A DNA stretch of 64,000 nucleotides, taken from the NCBI RefSeq assembly GCF_947507565.1, contig NC_089190.1, positions 2,232,001-2,296,000 on the forward strand. The letters run 5' to 3'. This stretch comes from Oscarella lobularis. Taxonomy: Eukaryota > Porifera > Homoscleromorpha > Homosclerophorida > Oscarellidae. This document shows positions 1 through 8,974 of this stretch, piece after piece. Numbering within the stretch: position 1 is the first letter of the stretch; each line of letters begins with the position of its first letter. The notes under the pieces are model-generated. The model made no database searches. It saw nothing but the letters and a program-made list of their open reading frames with translations, and was not told the origin of the DNA. The translations under genes and the position numbers were made by a program.

Positions 1-735
1 CAACGTGACGTCATGAAATCACGTTCAATGGAATTCTCGGGCGGCGTGCGTCGGGGGGTGGTCCTTGTGGGCGGGTCCCCCACTTTGCCAGCGCGCGTGG
101 GAGGTAGAAAGTCTATGCCAGAGGCTATACCCCCGCGTGTAGTACGCAAATGCAATACCTGTAACGAAACGGAATTACTCGCTGTGATGAACGATACGGG
201 AAGACTCAAAGGGAAGCGGAGTTCGAGTGGAAGTCTTTCGCAGTCGAGTAGCCAGGAAGAGGCTGCCACATGTGGAGGCGACGACACGTGTCCTCCCAGT
301 CAGAATGAGGATCCAAGTGATTATGTGCCGCCGCTGAAGAATCCGCTTCTCGCCGTGCCGCATCTTATGGAAAAGGGAGTAGTGAAGTCAAAGTCGGTCG
401 AATTGCGTCCATACGGGCGACTTCAAAGTGTTCCTGCTTCAGGATCAGCGACTTTGCAGCCACAGTCACGCCGCAACGCTGCCAGTACATTGCTTCCTAC
501 TTCTGGCCTTCGTGGCGGCGGTGGTCCGTCTCCGAATAAGTTTCGTACGGTCATGAGCCTTGGTCGCAATTTGGATAGTAGCGAGTTGGACATGTATAGC
601 GGCAGCGAGGGAAATTTGTCCAAGTCCTATAGCTTGGAAGATGGTTTGGCTGAGACTGGGAAGGAACATGGGAAGAAGGGTTGGCTCAAGCGGCTCTTTT
701 CGCGTTCAGCTGCCAAGTTCAAGGCTGACGTCTAA
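1..735 (+). CDS. 3'-terminal exon of an unrecognised gene (partial)
   Basis: The frame is open from base 1 to a TAA at 733-735, so the 5' part lies outside the window. About 240 residues are visible. They are low in complexity and rich in Ser, Gly and Pro, as in a disordered cytoplasmic tail. A run 'LDSSELDMYSGSEGNLSKSY' is acidic/serine-rich with phosphosite-like character. The extreme C-terminus (KKGWLKRLFSRSAAKF) is basic and amphipathic and might bind membranes. I do not recognise the family. The internal ATG at 13 need not be a start. The next gene, on the same strand, begins about 220 bp downstream. Confidence 0.5.
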   Translation, partial: QRDVMKSRSMEFSGGVRRGVVLVGGSPTLPARVGGRKSMPEAIPPRVVRKCNTCNETELLAVMNDTGRLKGKRSSSGSLSQSSSQEEAATCGGDDTCPPSQNEDPSDYVPPLKNPLLAVPHLMEKGVVKSKSVELRPYGRLQSVPASGSATLQPQSRRNAASTLLPTSGLRGGGGPSPNKFRTVMSLGRNLDSSELDMYSGSEGNLSKSYSLEDGLAETGKEHGKKGWLKRLFSRSAAKFKADV

Positions 736-956
736 GAAGGACAAAGAACTTGAGAGTACTGATAATTCTAAGAAGTACATTGCTATAGGTAGAATGAAGA
801 TATGTCCAATTATAACGAGCATGCATGGTAACTAACTGGTTGCTAAGGACTTCTAAATAGGGGACCCAGGGAATCAATGGCGACTTGTTGCAATCCTTTC
901 GTCAGGTTCACTATCGTTACGTCACGCTACAGCGCGCTACTTTCAAAATTTCGAAG

Positions 957-1862
957 ATGCTAAAATCGCGTCGGCCTCAATCGGGAATCGCTCGCTACGT
1001 GGCCGCCATTCGCCCGTGGTCATTTTCCGTCTCTCTAATGCCTGTGCTACTTGGTACGACGCTTAGCTATCGCGCAACGGGAACGATCAGCACAACGCTC
1101 GTCTTTTTGACGGCGATCGCAATCGCCGCTATACACGGTGCCGGAAATCTCGTCAATACTTACTACGACTTCATGAATCGGGTCGATCGCGCCGAGAATA
1201 CGGAAACGGAAGATCGGACGCTCGTCGACGGCCGACTCTCGCCCGATCAGGTCTCCACGCTCGGCGCGGCGCTCTACTGCTTCGGTATGGTCGTTTTCGC
1301 GCTCGCTTGCGCTCTCTCGCCGGCTCGTATCGAACAAATGGCGCTTCTCTTCTTCGGAGGTCTGACGGGGTCTTTTCTATATACGGGAGGCATCGGGTTC
1401 AAGTACTACGCTCTCGGCGATATTGTCGTCATTTTGACATTCGGCCCGCTCGCCGTTCTTTTTACGTATCTTGCTCAGACGGGTTCGTTGTCGCTGGCAC
1501 CGATTCTACTCGATATTCCGCTTGCTTTGCACACGGAAGCCGTTCTCTTGGCCAAGTGCGCTAAGGAGGCGGAATATAGCAACGTGCGTACACTCCCCTT
1601 CCTACTCGGAAAATCGGGGTCGTATTTCATGTATACAGCCGTGTTATTTATACCTTACATTACCTTCATCTTTATAGCATTTAATGTGTCGCTTTGGTTT
1701 ATTTTGCCGGCCGCTACGGTCGTCCCAGCATTCGATTTAGAAAAATTATTTCGAGCCGGTCGTCTCAAGAACTTGCATCGAGAGACGCTTCGCGTGACGT
1801 CAGTCATGGGTTGCTTATACATCGCAAGTTGTTGTCTAGCAAAAAACATCCCATTTATGTAA
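957..1862 (+). CDS. UBIAD1: UbiA prenyltransferase domain protein (UBIAD1-like), single exon
   Basis: This is a 301-residue integral membrane protein of the UbiA superfamily. UBIAD1 makes menaquinone-4 by transferring a geranylgeranyl chain to menadione in ER/Golgi membranes. Recognition rests on the run 'AAIRPWSFSVSLMPVLLG', the first Asp-rich motif within 'GAGNLVNTYYDFMNRVD', and 'GSFLYTGGIGFKY.ALGD'. Length and hydrophobic segments fit the family. An in-frame TTG lies upstream at 885, but ATG 957 aligns with the usual start region. The second Asp-rich motif, present in vertebrate UBIAD1, is replaced here by 'KCAKEAEYS', so catalytic competence is doubtful. An AATAAA follows at about 1895. 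The stop is 53 bp from the convergent fucosyltransferase gene. No intron is seen. Confidence 0.9.
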   Translation: MLKSRRPQSGIARYVAAIRPWSFSVSLMPVLLGTTLSYRATGTISTTLVFLTAIAIAAIHGAGNLVNTYYDFMNRVDRAENTETEDRTLVDGRLSPDQVSTLGAALYCFGMVVFALACALSPARIEQMALLFFGGLTGSFLYTGGIGFKYYALGDIVVILTFGPLAVLFTYLAQTGSLSLAPILLDIPLALHTEAVLLAKCAKEAEYSNVRTLPFLLGKSGSYFMYTAVLFIPYITFIFIAFNVSLWFILPAATVVPAFDLEKLFRAGRLKNLHRETLRVTSVMGCLYIASCCLAKNIPFM

Positions 1863-1915
1863 TAACAGTATTTTCTTTTTTTTCGAAAAATAATAATAAA
1901 GATTAGTATTGCGTG

Positions 1916-3535
1916 CTACCTCAATTCGTACGCATTCCGGTTCTCGACTCTATCGCGATTTTTGTAATACGCTCGTTCGACGAAATCATCAAATTTGGCG
2001 CTGGAATTCGCCCCGGAAGTAATCATATCGCGAGCTCCGAGCGCCGCGAAATAACCCTGTCTCTCATGTTCAGATATCCACATAGAAAGCATCTCATCCG
2101 GTTCGAGTTCCGGTAGAGCTACATGAGGCGTGGGACAGCCATAATGACTATTATTCACCAACCATTTCACGGGGGGCTCATTGCGCGCTTCCGCGAGTAA
2201 TTCCTTATATACGCGGTCACATATAAGACATTCAAATCCGTCTACAAAATTAATCTGATATGCGCTATCCACGCCCCACGGGCGCTTACGCATCGTCTCA
2301 GCCAATCTCTTGTTAGGAATCATATCAGGCTGATAATTTTTATAGGCAAAATATTCTAAATATTCATCGTCGTTGTTATCGAGATGTTTGATATAGCGAG
2401 CCAGGTCAAAGGGAGTCGGAAAATCGTCTACTACGATTATGGTTTTATTATTGGGCATCCAATCGCGTACAGATGGGGAGCCACGATAAATCGGCAACGA
2501 GCCGATATAGAGGGGACGCCACAATTTTTCTGTCATGTAATCCGGACATAGAGCATTTTCAAAAGCGAGTGTGAATTTATATTTAGCGACGATGTCGTGA
2601 AATCCTTTATGATCCATGGTTAGAGGATCAACGTATTTATCCGGGAGATCTTTGTTGTGAAGGCATCTACCCAGGGAATCGATTTTTATGTATTCCATGA
2701 GTTTGGCTACGTAGCGATCGCGATCCGAAGGCGTGCCGCAATCGGATTGGATGTAGAGCACGGAAGCGAGACCCTCGTCGCGCTTGAAGCGCGTTTTTTC
2801 GGTGAGAGAATAGAGCGGCGTTGCTAGGAGACGTTCGAGGGAGTGCAAGTACTGGAGCGAAATAGGGTACGAGGATTCTCGTCGGAACGTGCACGTGTGG
2901 TTAAAAAGAGTCATTAGTGGCGCGTGTACGAGGGGGAAATTGTTTTTCGGCGATTCTTCGTGAAGGAGGGCCCAATCGTGTTGGGGTTTTCTCGGTAGCG
3001 GTAGATCACGCAGGCGCAAATCGGTCGCGTACCAAATGAAAGCGCGCGTTTTAGCGTGCGTCTGCAGCGCGCGGTTTTGCGTAAATAGACACCGACCGTA
3101 CCCGCATTCTTTCACCGTATGAGGCGTTCCCGTAAACGGAGTCCACCAGATCAGTATCGGGAAGCGATTTTGTTCCGGATAGGGCATCGCGGTAGGCTTT
3201 TCGCTTGCTTTTAGCTCGATTTTCGGAGGATTGACCGTTTCGCGGAAATCCCATCCGGAAAGTCTAGATTGGATGAAAGTTTCGCTCTCCGATAACGGGA
3301 GCGCTTCGACTTCGGCGCTTTGACGCACGCTCAATTGCAATTGTTGATAGCTGTCCCAATTTTGTTGGTTTATGATTACCTTCTCTTCTCCGCCGTAATT
3401 CTGCCTGATGAGCTCCAAGATGACTTCCGATTCGTCGCTCGTGACGACCTTTCTGTAGAAGAGCGGAGCTAGAAGCGCTGCGAGGCCGCCGAGCGCTAGA
3501 ACCAAGCAGAAACGTTTCACCAGACGCCTTCCCAT
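1916..3535 (-). CDS. GT10 fucosyltransferase, FUT10/FUT11 (POFUT3/4) type, single exon
   Basis: This is a 539-residue type II membrane protein. It has a short basic N-terminus, a signal anchor (about residues 10-28), a stem, then a glycosyltransferase family 10 domain. The donor-site region is visible as 'AFENALCPDYMTEKLWRPL' followed by 'GSLPIYRGSPSVRDWMPNN'. The Cys-containing C-terminal block (FECLICDRVY, then MWISEHERQG) is typical of the FUT10/FUT11 branch rather than Lewis-type enzymes. That branch is reported to act as protein O-fucosyltransferases in the ER. I chose ATG 3535 because it sits just before the basic-plus-hydrophobic anchor; a longer ORF extends to 3631. It is intronless, unlike the intron-rich ARMC9 gene directly upstream on the same strand. 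Confidence 0.85.
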   Translation of the reverse strand: MGRRLVKRFCLVLALGGLAALLAPLFYRKVVTSDESEVILELIRQNYGGEEKVIINQQNWDSYQQLQLSVRQSAEVEALPLSESETFIQSRLSGWDFRETVNPPKIELKASEKPTAMPYPEQNRFPILIWWTPFTGTPHTVKECGYGRCLFTQNRALQTHAKTRAFIWYATDLRLRDLPLPRKPQHDWALLHEESPKNNFPLVHAPLMTLFNHTCTFRRESSYPISLQYLHSLERLLATPLYSLTEKTRFKRDEGLASVLYIQSDCGTPSDRDRYVAKLMEYIKIDSLGRCLHNKDLPDKYVDPLTMDHKGFHDIVAKYKFTLAFENALCPDYMTEKLWRPLYIGSLPIYRGSPSVRDWMPNNKTIIVVDDFPTPFDLARYIKHLDNNDDEYLEYFAYKNYQPDMIPNKRLAETMRKRPWGVDSAYQINFVDGFECLICDRVYKELLAEARNEPPVKWLVNNSHYGCPTPHVALPELEPDEMLSMWISEHERQGYFAALGARDMITSGANSSAKFDDFVERAYYKNRDRVENRNAYELR

Positions 3536-3679
3536 AACGCGATAACGCACGCTACACAGAAAAATTATTGCCACGCGTTTCCCGCTCAAATGCAGGCGAT
3601 AAATGTACGCAACACAAAAAAAAGTTGGCATCAGTCTAATCGTCTTTTGAATCTAAAAGGCACTTTAATAAATTTCGAT

Positions 3680-4189
3680 TCACTTAGGCGAGATTTTCTC
3701 ACTTCGAGTTTGTCTAGAGGTAGGCCTAAAACGCAATTTCATTCGTGACGTAGACTTCGGAGGGCCAGGCGGCGGTTCTTCCGTGCTAATAGGACGCTCT
3801 TGCACAAACGTTGGCCCAGACAACGGTCCAGATTCAGGGCTCCGCGGAATTTTCGGACGAGCAGCAAAAGCTTCCGTGTATTCAGTCGCACTAACAATAG
3901 GAATTGATATTGAATCGGTGGTCCTAGGGTCTCTTGGTGTACCTTAGTCCTCGCGCTTCGACTTCTTGTAGTGCATGGTTAGACAGTCTCGATGGCCCAC
4001 TGACAAGTGACTCCTTAGAGCCCTACGTACAAAAAAATCATTTTTTTTGTATATCTGTGCATAAAAATTTTGCCTTTGACGATTTCTTGACATTTCCACC
4101 TAAAAAGTGAGAGAGACTGACGCCTTGTCTCGTCACGGAGAAATATTATTACCTTTCGACGATGGCCTGAGTGGTTGCTTCGGACCTCC

Positions 4190-4236
<47 letters not shown>

Positions 4237-7200
4237 AGTAAAAATTAGTGATTTAGAAAAATGTATCAACCAACCTGTCGCTTGTCGTGTACTACTACTA
4301 GTACTTGGTCGCGACTCGCTCCACTTTAATTTTATTCCTGTTGAAGGCGCTGCAGCTGCACTGACTGGCCTCACATTTCTAGCCTCTAATAAATGAAAAT
4401 ATAAGCTAGACCCCTTCAAGTGACTCATCTTATCAGACCCTTTCTCGCGCCTCCAGTAAGAGGTCGAAAATCCTGGAGTACTAAGATATACCAGGGGCAG
4501 TGCTACGTCTATTTTATGTACCGGTACGGGATGTGCCTTCAGGATGGCTGGGGCCGATAATTTTTCTATTAGCCTATGCAATAAGTACAAACATTGATTT
4601 TCTATTTTTTTGGAGGAGGGGGGATTTTACTTTGGGGTGACCGGACGCTGAATTGGAGCGTCCGGAAGCAGTTCAGACTTAAACTGATAAAATAATGGTT
4701 TGTGCTTTGGATTACACAATTCTATCCTATGTACCTTTTTCTTTGATTTTGCAACGTCAAAACTACTCGTCAATATCTATGTATTAGATTAATTAATTAA
4801 TAATTCGTCTCCCAGGCTGTCTTCTTTCTCACTCCTAAATAATTTTCACAGAGCAGTTTTTCTCCTTTAAGCTCACTTCCGCCTTCGTCTAGACTTTCTT
4901 CATCCTCAACGTCGAGTTCGTCCGGGTCATCCTAAAGAAAAACATACACTGTACGTGTAAATAATTTTTTTATGCAAGCAAACCTCAACGTCTTCGTCCT
5001 CTTCATCTTCGTCATCAGACAAAGTTTCATCTGTTGGCTTATCTAGAAAAATGACGTAGAAATTATCTAAGTATATATTATGATTGTGTACCTGACGTCA
5101 GCTGCTCGACTATGTACTCTAATTGACTGGCTAATCCCGGTTCACTTGACTTCATAAGACCTTCGAGAATTTCAGCCATTCCCTGAAAGACCAGTGTCCG
5201 TGTACCCAATTAAAAACTCTTTAATTCTAATGACCATTGCTGAAGCTTCTTCCTTTATAGTCGTCTCCCCTAACAAGCTATACAACGTGCCGTTCACATA
5301 TGAACGAATCTAGGTGGGAACTCACAAGCCTCTCACTAAAATGCGTACTAGTCTATTGTACCTCTAAATCTTCATGCTCTATCAACTCGAGAAGAACTTT
5401 TAGTATGTCCCCAGCCAGACTAACACATCTACGTTTTCCTAATAATAAAATTTTGATGTAATAGTTCTTGTGAGAGGTGGGGTTCCCTACCTGAGCTTCG
5501 AAGGCACAAATTCATCATGAGAGCCGCGGCGTAGTGCAGGGAGTACTCGGACAAGGAATCCTGATCCTGAAGAATGCTTAGTAGCCACTCGACCGTCCCT
5601 TGCTCAATCATAATCGATTGCAGTCTACGACTACGATAACATATTAATACTAAGTAATTAAAATGATATTATCTTCTACCTCAGACTCAATTTCTGCATG
5701 CATCCTAATACATTTCGCCGCGCAAGCGAGTCCCCCTTTTCCGTAACCAATACCTCGTTGAGTAGCAAAAGCAAATCGGGATATTGACACAAGTAGGCGC
5801 GTCCTGAACCAAAGACAAGTAGAGCTTCACTTTCTATTCTTAATTCCTCTCTAAACTAACCTTTATGCAGGGACGCTACAGTGTTATATAAACGCGCTGT
5901 GTACTCTCTAACTAGAACTGCCTTTGAACGGAGATTTGATGACATTGTGTCCTAGTGAAACGAGGCCAGAAGTCTAAGGTAAACGTATCTCTCTCTCTAA
6001 TAACTATACGTTGTGAGATGATTGCTGATTGCAGCCTAGTAAGTCCTGCTCTACGTAGGAACGAATTACTGTGTCTCTTTGCTCTCCAGCAACCGATTTT
6101 GTCAATCTCTGAAAGCATTAATGTTTATACCTTATTTATTATTGTTTTTGTCTCTATACCCAACGTAGAGCTTGTAGCAAAAGGACGCGATTTCTTTCCG
6201 GTAGAACTTTCAAATCGGATTTAATTTTGTTATAATTGAGAGACGGTAAGAGCGCGGCTTCCTTCAGGGCTTCAATCCTAGATAAATAATAGTGAGAATA
6301 ATACTAATAATCTCTGTTACGGCATACCCCGCTGCTTGAATAGAAGCCATCATAAATTTTGTAGCCTATAAGAATTACATAAGGAAATAAAATAAAAAAG
6401 CGAGTTCACTTAGTCTACTGTTCTGGGTCTTGAAATGTCAATGTCTGCTGACTGAAGAGTGTGACCGGTCACTCGAGTTACAAGACCCTCTATAAAACCT
6501 GACGTCATCTGAAAAAAAAGTCGGTTAGGGGGAGAAAAACGCTCTACAGTATTTATTTATTTATCTATTGCCGTTTTTCCGCCCAGTGAACCTTCGAGTG
6601 CTCCGAGCAATTCAACAGTGACGTTCAACAAACTTTGATAATTGGTCTGTTCGCATGTAATTTAATCGCTATTGAATCAATTATCTATTCTACCTGAATT
6701 CTTTGGAGTCGATCTAAAAATAGGATTTCTTTCTCTTCCGCTTCAATAACCCGTTTTGAATTAATACCAGACATCTAAAGAGAAAATTAATTAAAAACAA
6801 AAATTGTACACGATAAACCGATTACATATAAATGATAAAGTTGAGGTCTTCCACCGGGTCTAACAACAGATTTCAAAAATTTTTCCATTCTCGCTTTCAG
6901 CTCAGCATCCCACATAGGCTAAGAAAAAAATTAATTAATAAAATACCATCTCCTTTTATTTACCGAGAAAAATGATTTCAAATCCGGACACGTTCTTGGA
7001 TCTGACGCATAAAGAAAAGCCAAATACGTCGAAGATCCTTCCAAGTGAAGTAGACTGCTTCCGCGTTGATTTAGATACTCTTTGAATTTTTGACTGGTTT
7101 CAGCGAATTCCGGGCTCTAAACACCAAATATAAAAAATCGATACATTAAATATTATTGATTTCCCGTACGTCAGCCGTCTTTCCGTGTTTGAGCGGAAAA

Positions 7201-7633
7201 ATTGCGAAGGACATTTGACATTTGAGTTCCAATTGGAGCGCTGTCTTGTCTCCTTCGCGAATTGCTTTCGGAACGTTTGTCGTCCAGGCGGCGACGAATC
7301 CGCGTCGATCGCCGCGTTCGAGACAAACCAGTATCTCGCTCTGCAGGGAAATTATGACGGGGCGTGGTCGTTTTATTTCTCGAGCTCACGATCGCGTTTG
7401 CTGATGATTCCGCGTGACGTCGACGGCTTGTCGTGCGCGAGTCGTCTTCTGGTAATGTTTTCTTCGCTTTGCATTCCATTTGGAAGCGTTGCAGCGTCTC
7501 GCGATAGTCGTTCGCGTGAAAGTACTGCGTTTTCGAGGGGAAAGGAAGGTTGCTAGGCATTGTGACGTCATGATTCGTTGCTTGCCTCTTCGACGAGCGC
7601 GTTTAGCTTGCGCTCCCACTCGTTTTCTGACAT
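3680..7633 (-). CDS. ARMC9: LisH domain-containing protein ARMC9, multi-exon
   Basis: ARMC9 is a basal-body/ciliary protein (Joubert syndrome gene in people) with an N-terminal LisH motif, a coiled region and armadillo repeats. Exons I could read include 7586-7633, 7390-7524, 7170-7340, 6964-7116, 6829-6918 and 6694-6774, with more through 4797-4936. Exon 1 joined to exon 2 gives 'ALVEEYFHANDYRETLQRF', matching the LisH helix. Later pieces match strongly, e.g. 'AIREGDKTALQLELKCQMSF' and the armadillo segment 'LHYAAALMMNLCLRS' near 5500. An acidic stretch and 'GEKLLCENYLG' at 4838-4930 end in a good GT donor; without that splice the frame stops at 4797-4799. Further exons near 4250-4360 and 3680-3943 (ending 'EYTEAFAARPKIPRSPE...') look like the long-form C-terminus. 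Intron 1 (7525-7585) appears to be GC-AG. The last exons are less certain. Confidence 0.85.
4191..4236. repeat. (TTGA)n microsatellite in an ARMC9 intron
   Basis: About eleven tandem TTGA/GATT units are visible. They create a spurious NQSINQS repeat in an antisense ORF, so that ORF is not a gene. Confidence 0.95.
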
Positions 7634-7822
7634 CTTTTTTGAGAGTTCGATCCTGGACACGTGTCGTAGCGCGCGTCAAGCGAAATCAAAATTTAAATTA
7701 TTAACTTAATTAACGTACGTACGTACTGTAGCATCCTATCGTGTATCATGCAACCTCTGATATATGTGGACGTGAACTGCTGCTGTCGACTCATTTCACT
7801 GCTGGAAACTTGAACAGCAACC

Positions 7823-8928
7823 ATGCACTTCTTGTTCTTTGTCGTTACCGTTTCTTTGACATTTGAAATAAGGACAAGCACTTGCCAGAATCCGAGCATC
7901 GTCTCGTCAGTAGGACCCGCCGTCTGCATGCCATTGGATCAGTACATAAATAGAACGAAGGGAGAGGTTTGATATATTTCACTACAGTTAGTTCTTTCTA
8001 CTCGTCACGGCGTTTCCTAGAAAGGAGAGAAGGGAGCCGAAGGACAAAAAGTACAATGAGAGAGCTAGGCGCGCGTGACGTACGTATACATTTAATTTAT
8101 TGCTCTAGGGAGAAGCTGGACTCGTGGGACAAAAAGGACAGGTACTACGTTCCTCGTGTTTCCTATAGAGTCAACGTGCACAAAAGCGTATTCATCTTAG
8201 AAAGGCGACTTGTGGGGTAGGATGGTGGAAGGTAAAGAATATTTTATACACAAAGTTGTATTTACATATCAGTCTTGTAAAAATAAGGATGGGAACTCCT
8301 GAACGAATCCTGTTCCTGTTCTTGCATTTATAAACGAATCAATCTAGCCCAAAGCGGAATATACAGCGTTTTGCTGCCTGACTCAACGCGGACGATTCGA
8401 GTCTACTGTGACATGGACACAGACGGAGGTGGGTGGACCGTCTTTCAACGAAGACAAGACGGATCCGGCGATTTCTATCGCGAATGGAATGACTACAAAC
8501 GCGGCTTTGGAAATATAGGCGTAGAATTCTGGTTAGGTCTTGATTACATACACTGGCTACTCAGTCTCAATAAAAGTGGAAATGAACTTCGAGTTGATCT
8601 TGGAGACGCAAAAGGAAATAGAACGTATGCAAAATATTCCACTTTTAGTATTGGTGATGAAAGCACAAGGTACGTTCTGAATGTGAGTGGGTACAGTGGA
8701 AATGCTGGTGACTCACTTGACACTCATCATGAAATGAAATTTACAACCAAGGACCAAGACAATGATGCATATACCTCAGGGAACTGTGCCCATGCGTATC
8801 CCGGTGGTTGGTGGTACAGAAATTGCTATGTCTCCGGATCTAGTTTAAATGAAGCTAACAATGTCTATTGGCTTCGTTGGAAAAGTGAATCCCTCAAGTT
8901 CTCCGAAATGAAATTTCGATCTAAATGA
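7823..8928 (+). CDS. FREP A: secreted collagen-fibrinogen-related lectin, five exons
   Basis: I assemble exons 7823-7966, 8021-8050, 8109-8141, 8201-8216 and 8288-8928. Phases agree throughout and give a 287-residue protein. Exon 1 encodes a signal peptide (MHFLFFVVTVSLTFEIRTS) and a two-Cys segment like that of FREPs C, D and F. Exons 2-4 encode a very short Gly-X-Y stretch (GEKGAEGQK, GEAGLVGQKGQ). The last exon has 'CSCSC' and then a fibrinogen C-terminal (FReD) domain with '[20 protein letters not shown]', the Ca-site DQDND and the C-terminal Cys pair around WWYRNC. FReD lectins of the ficolin/tachylectin type bind acetylated sugars on microbes. This is the most divergent copy: it lacks the coiled-coil segment between collagen and FReD. 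It is divergent to ARMC9, with 189 bp between starts. Confidence 0.78.
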
Positions 8929-8974
8929 GACTCAGATAATTATGTCTAGTCGCATGACAACCTGATTATACTGC

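Noticed and set aside
4015-4590. 191-codon minus-strand ORF with NQSINQS repeats
   Set aside because: The repeat is the (TTGA)n microsatellite read through. The part near 4260-4340 (KLKWSESRPS) fits an ARMC9 exon, but the ORF as a whole crosses intron sequence.
7185-7556. Plus-strand ORF of 123 codons
   Set aside because: It is opposite ARMC9 exons 1-3, which match the LisH region on the minus strand.
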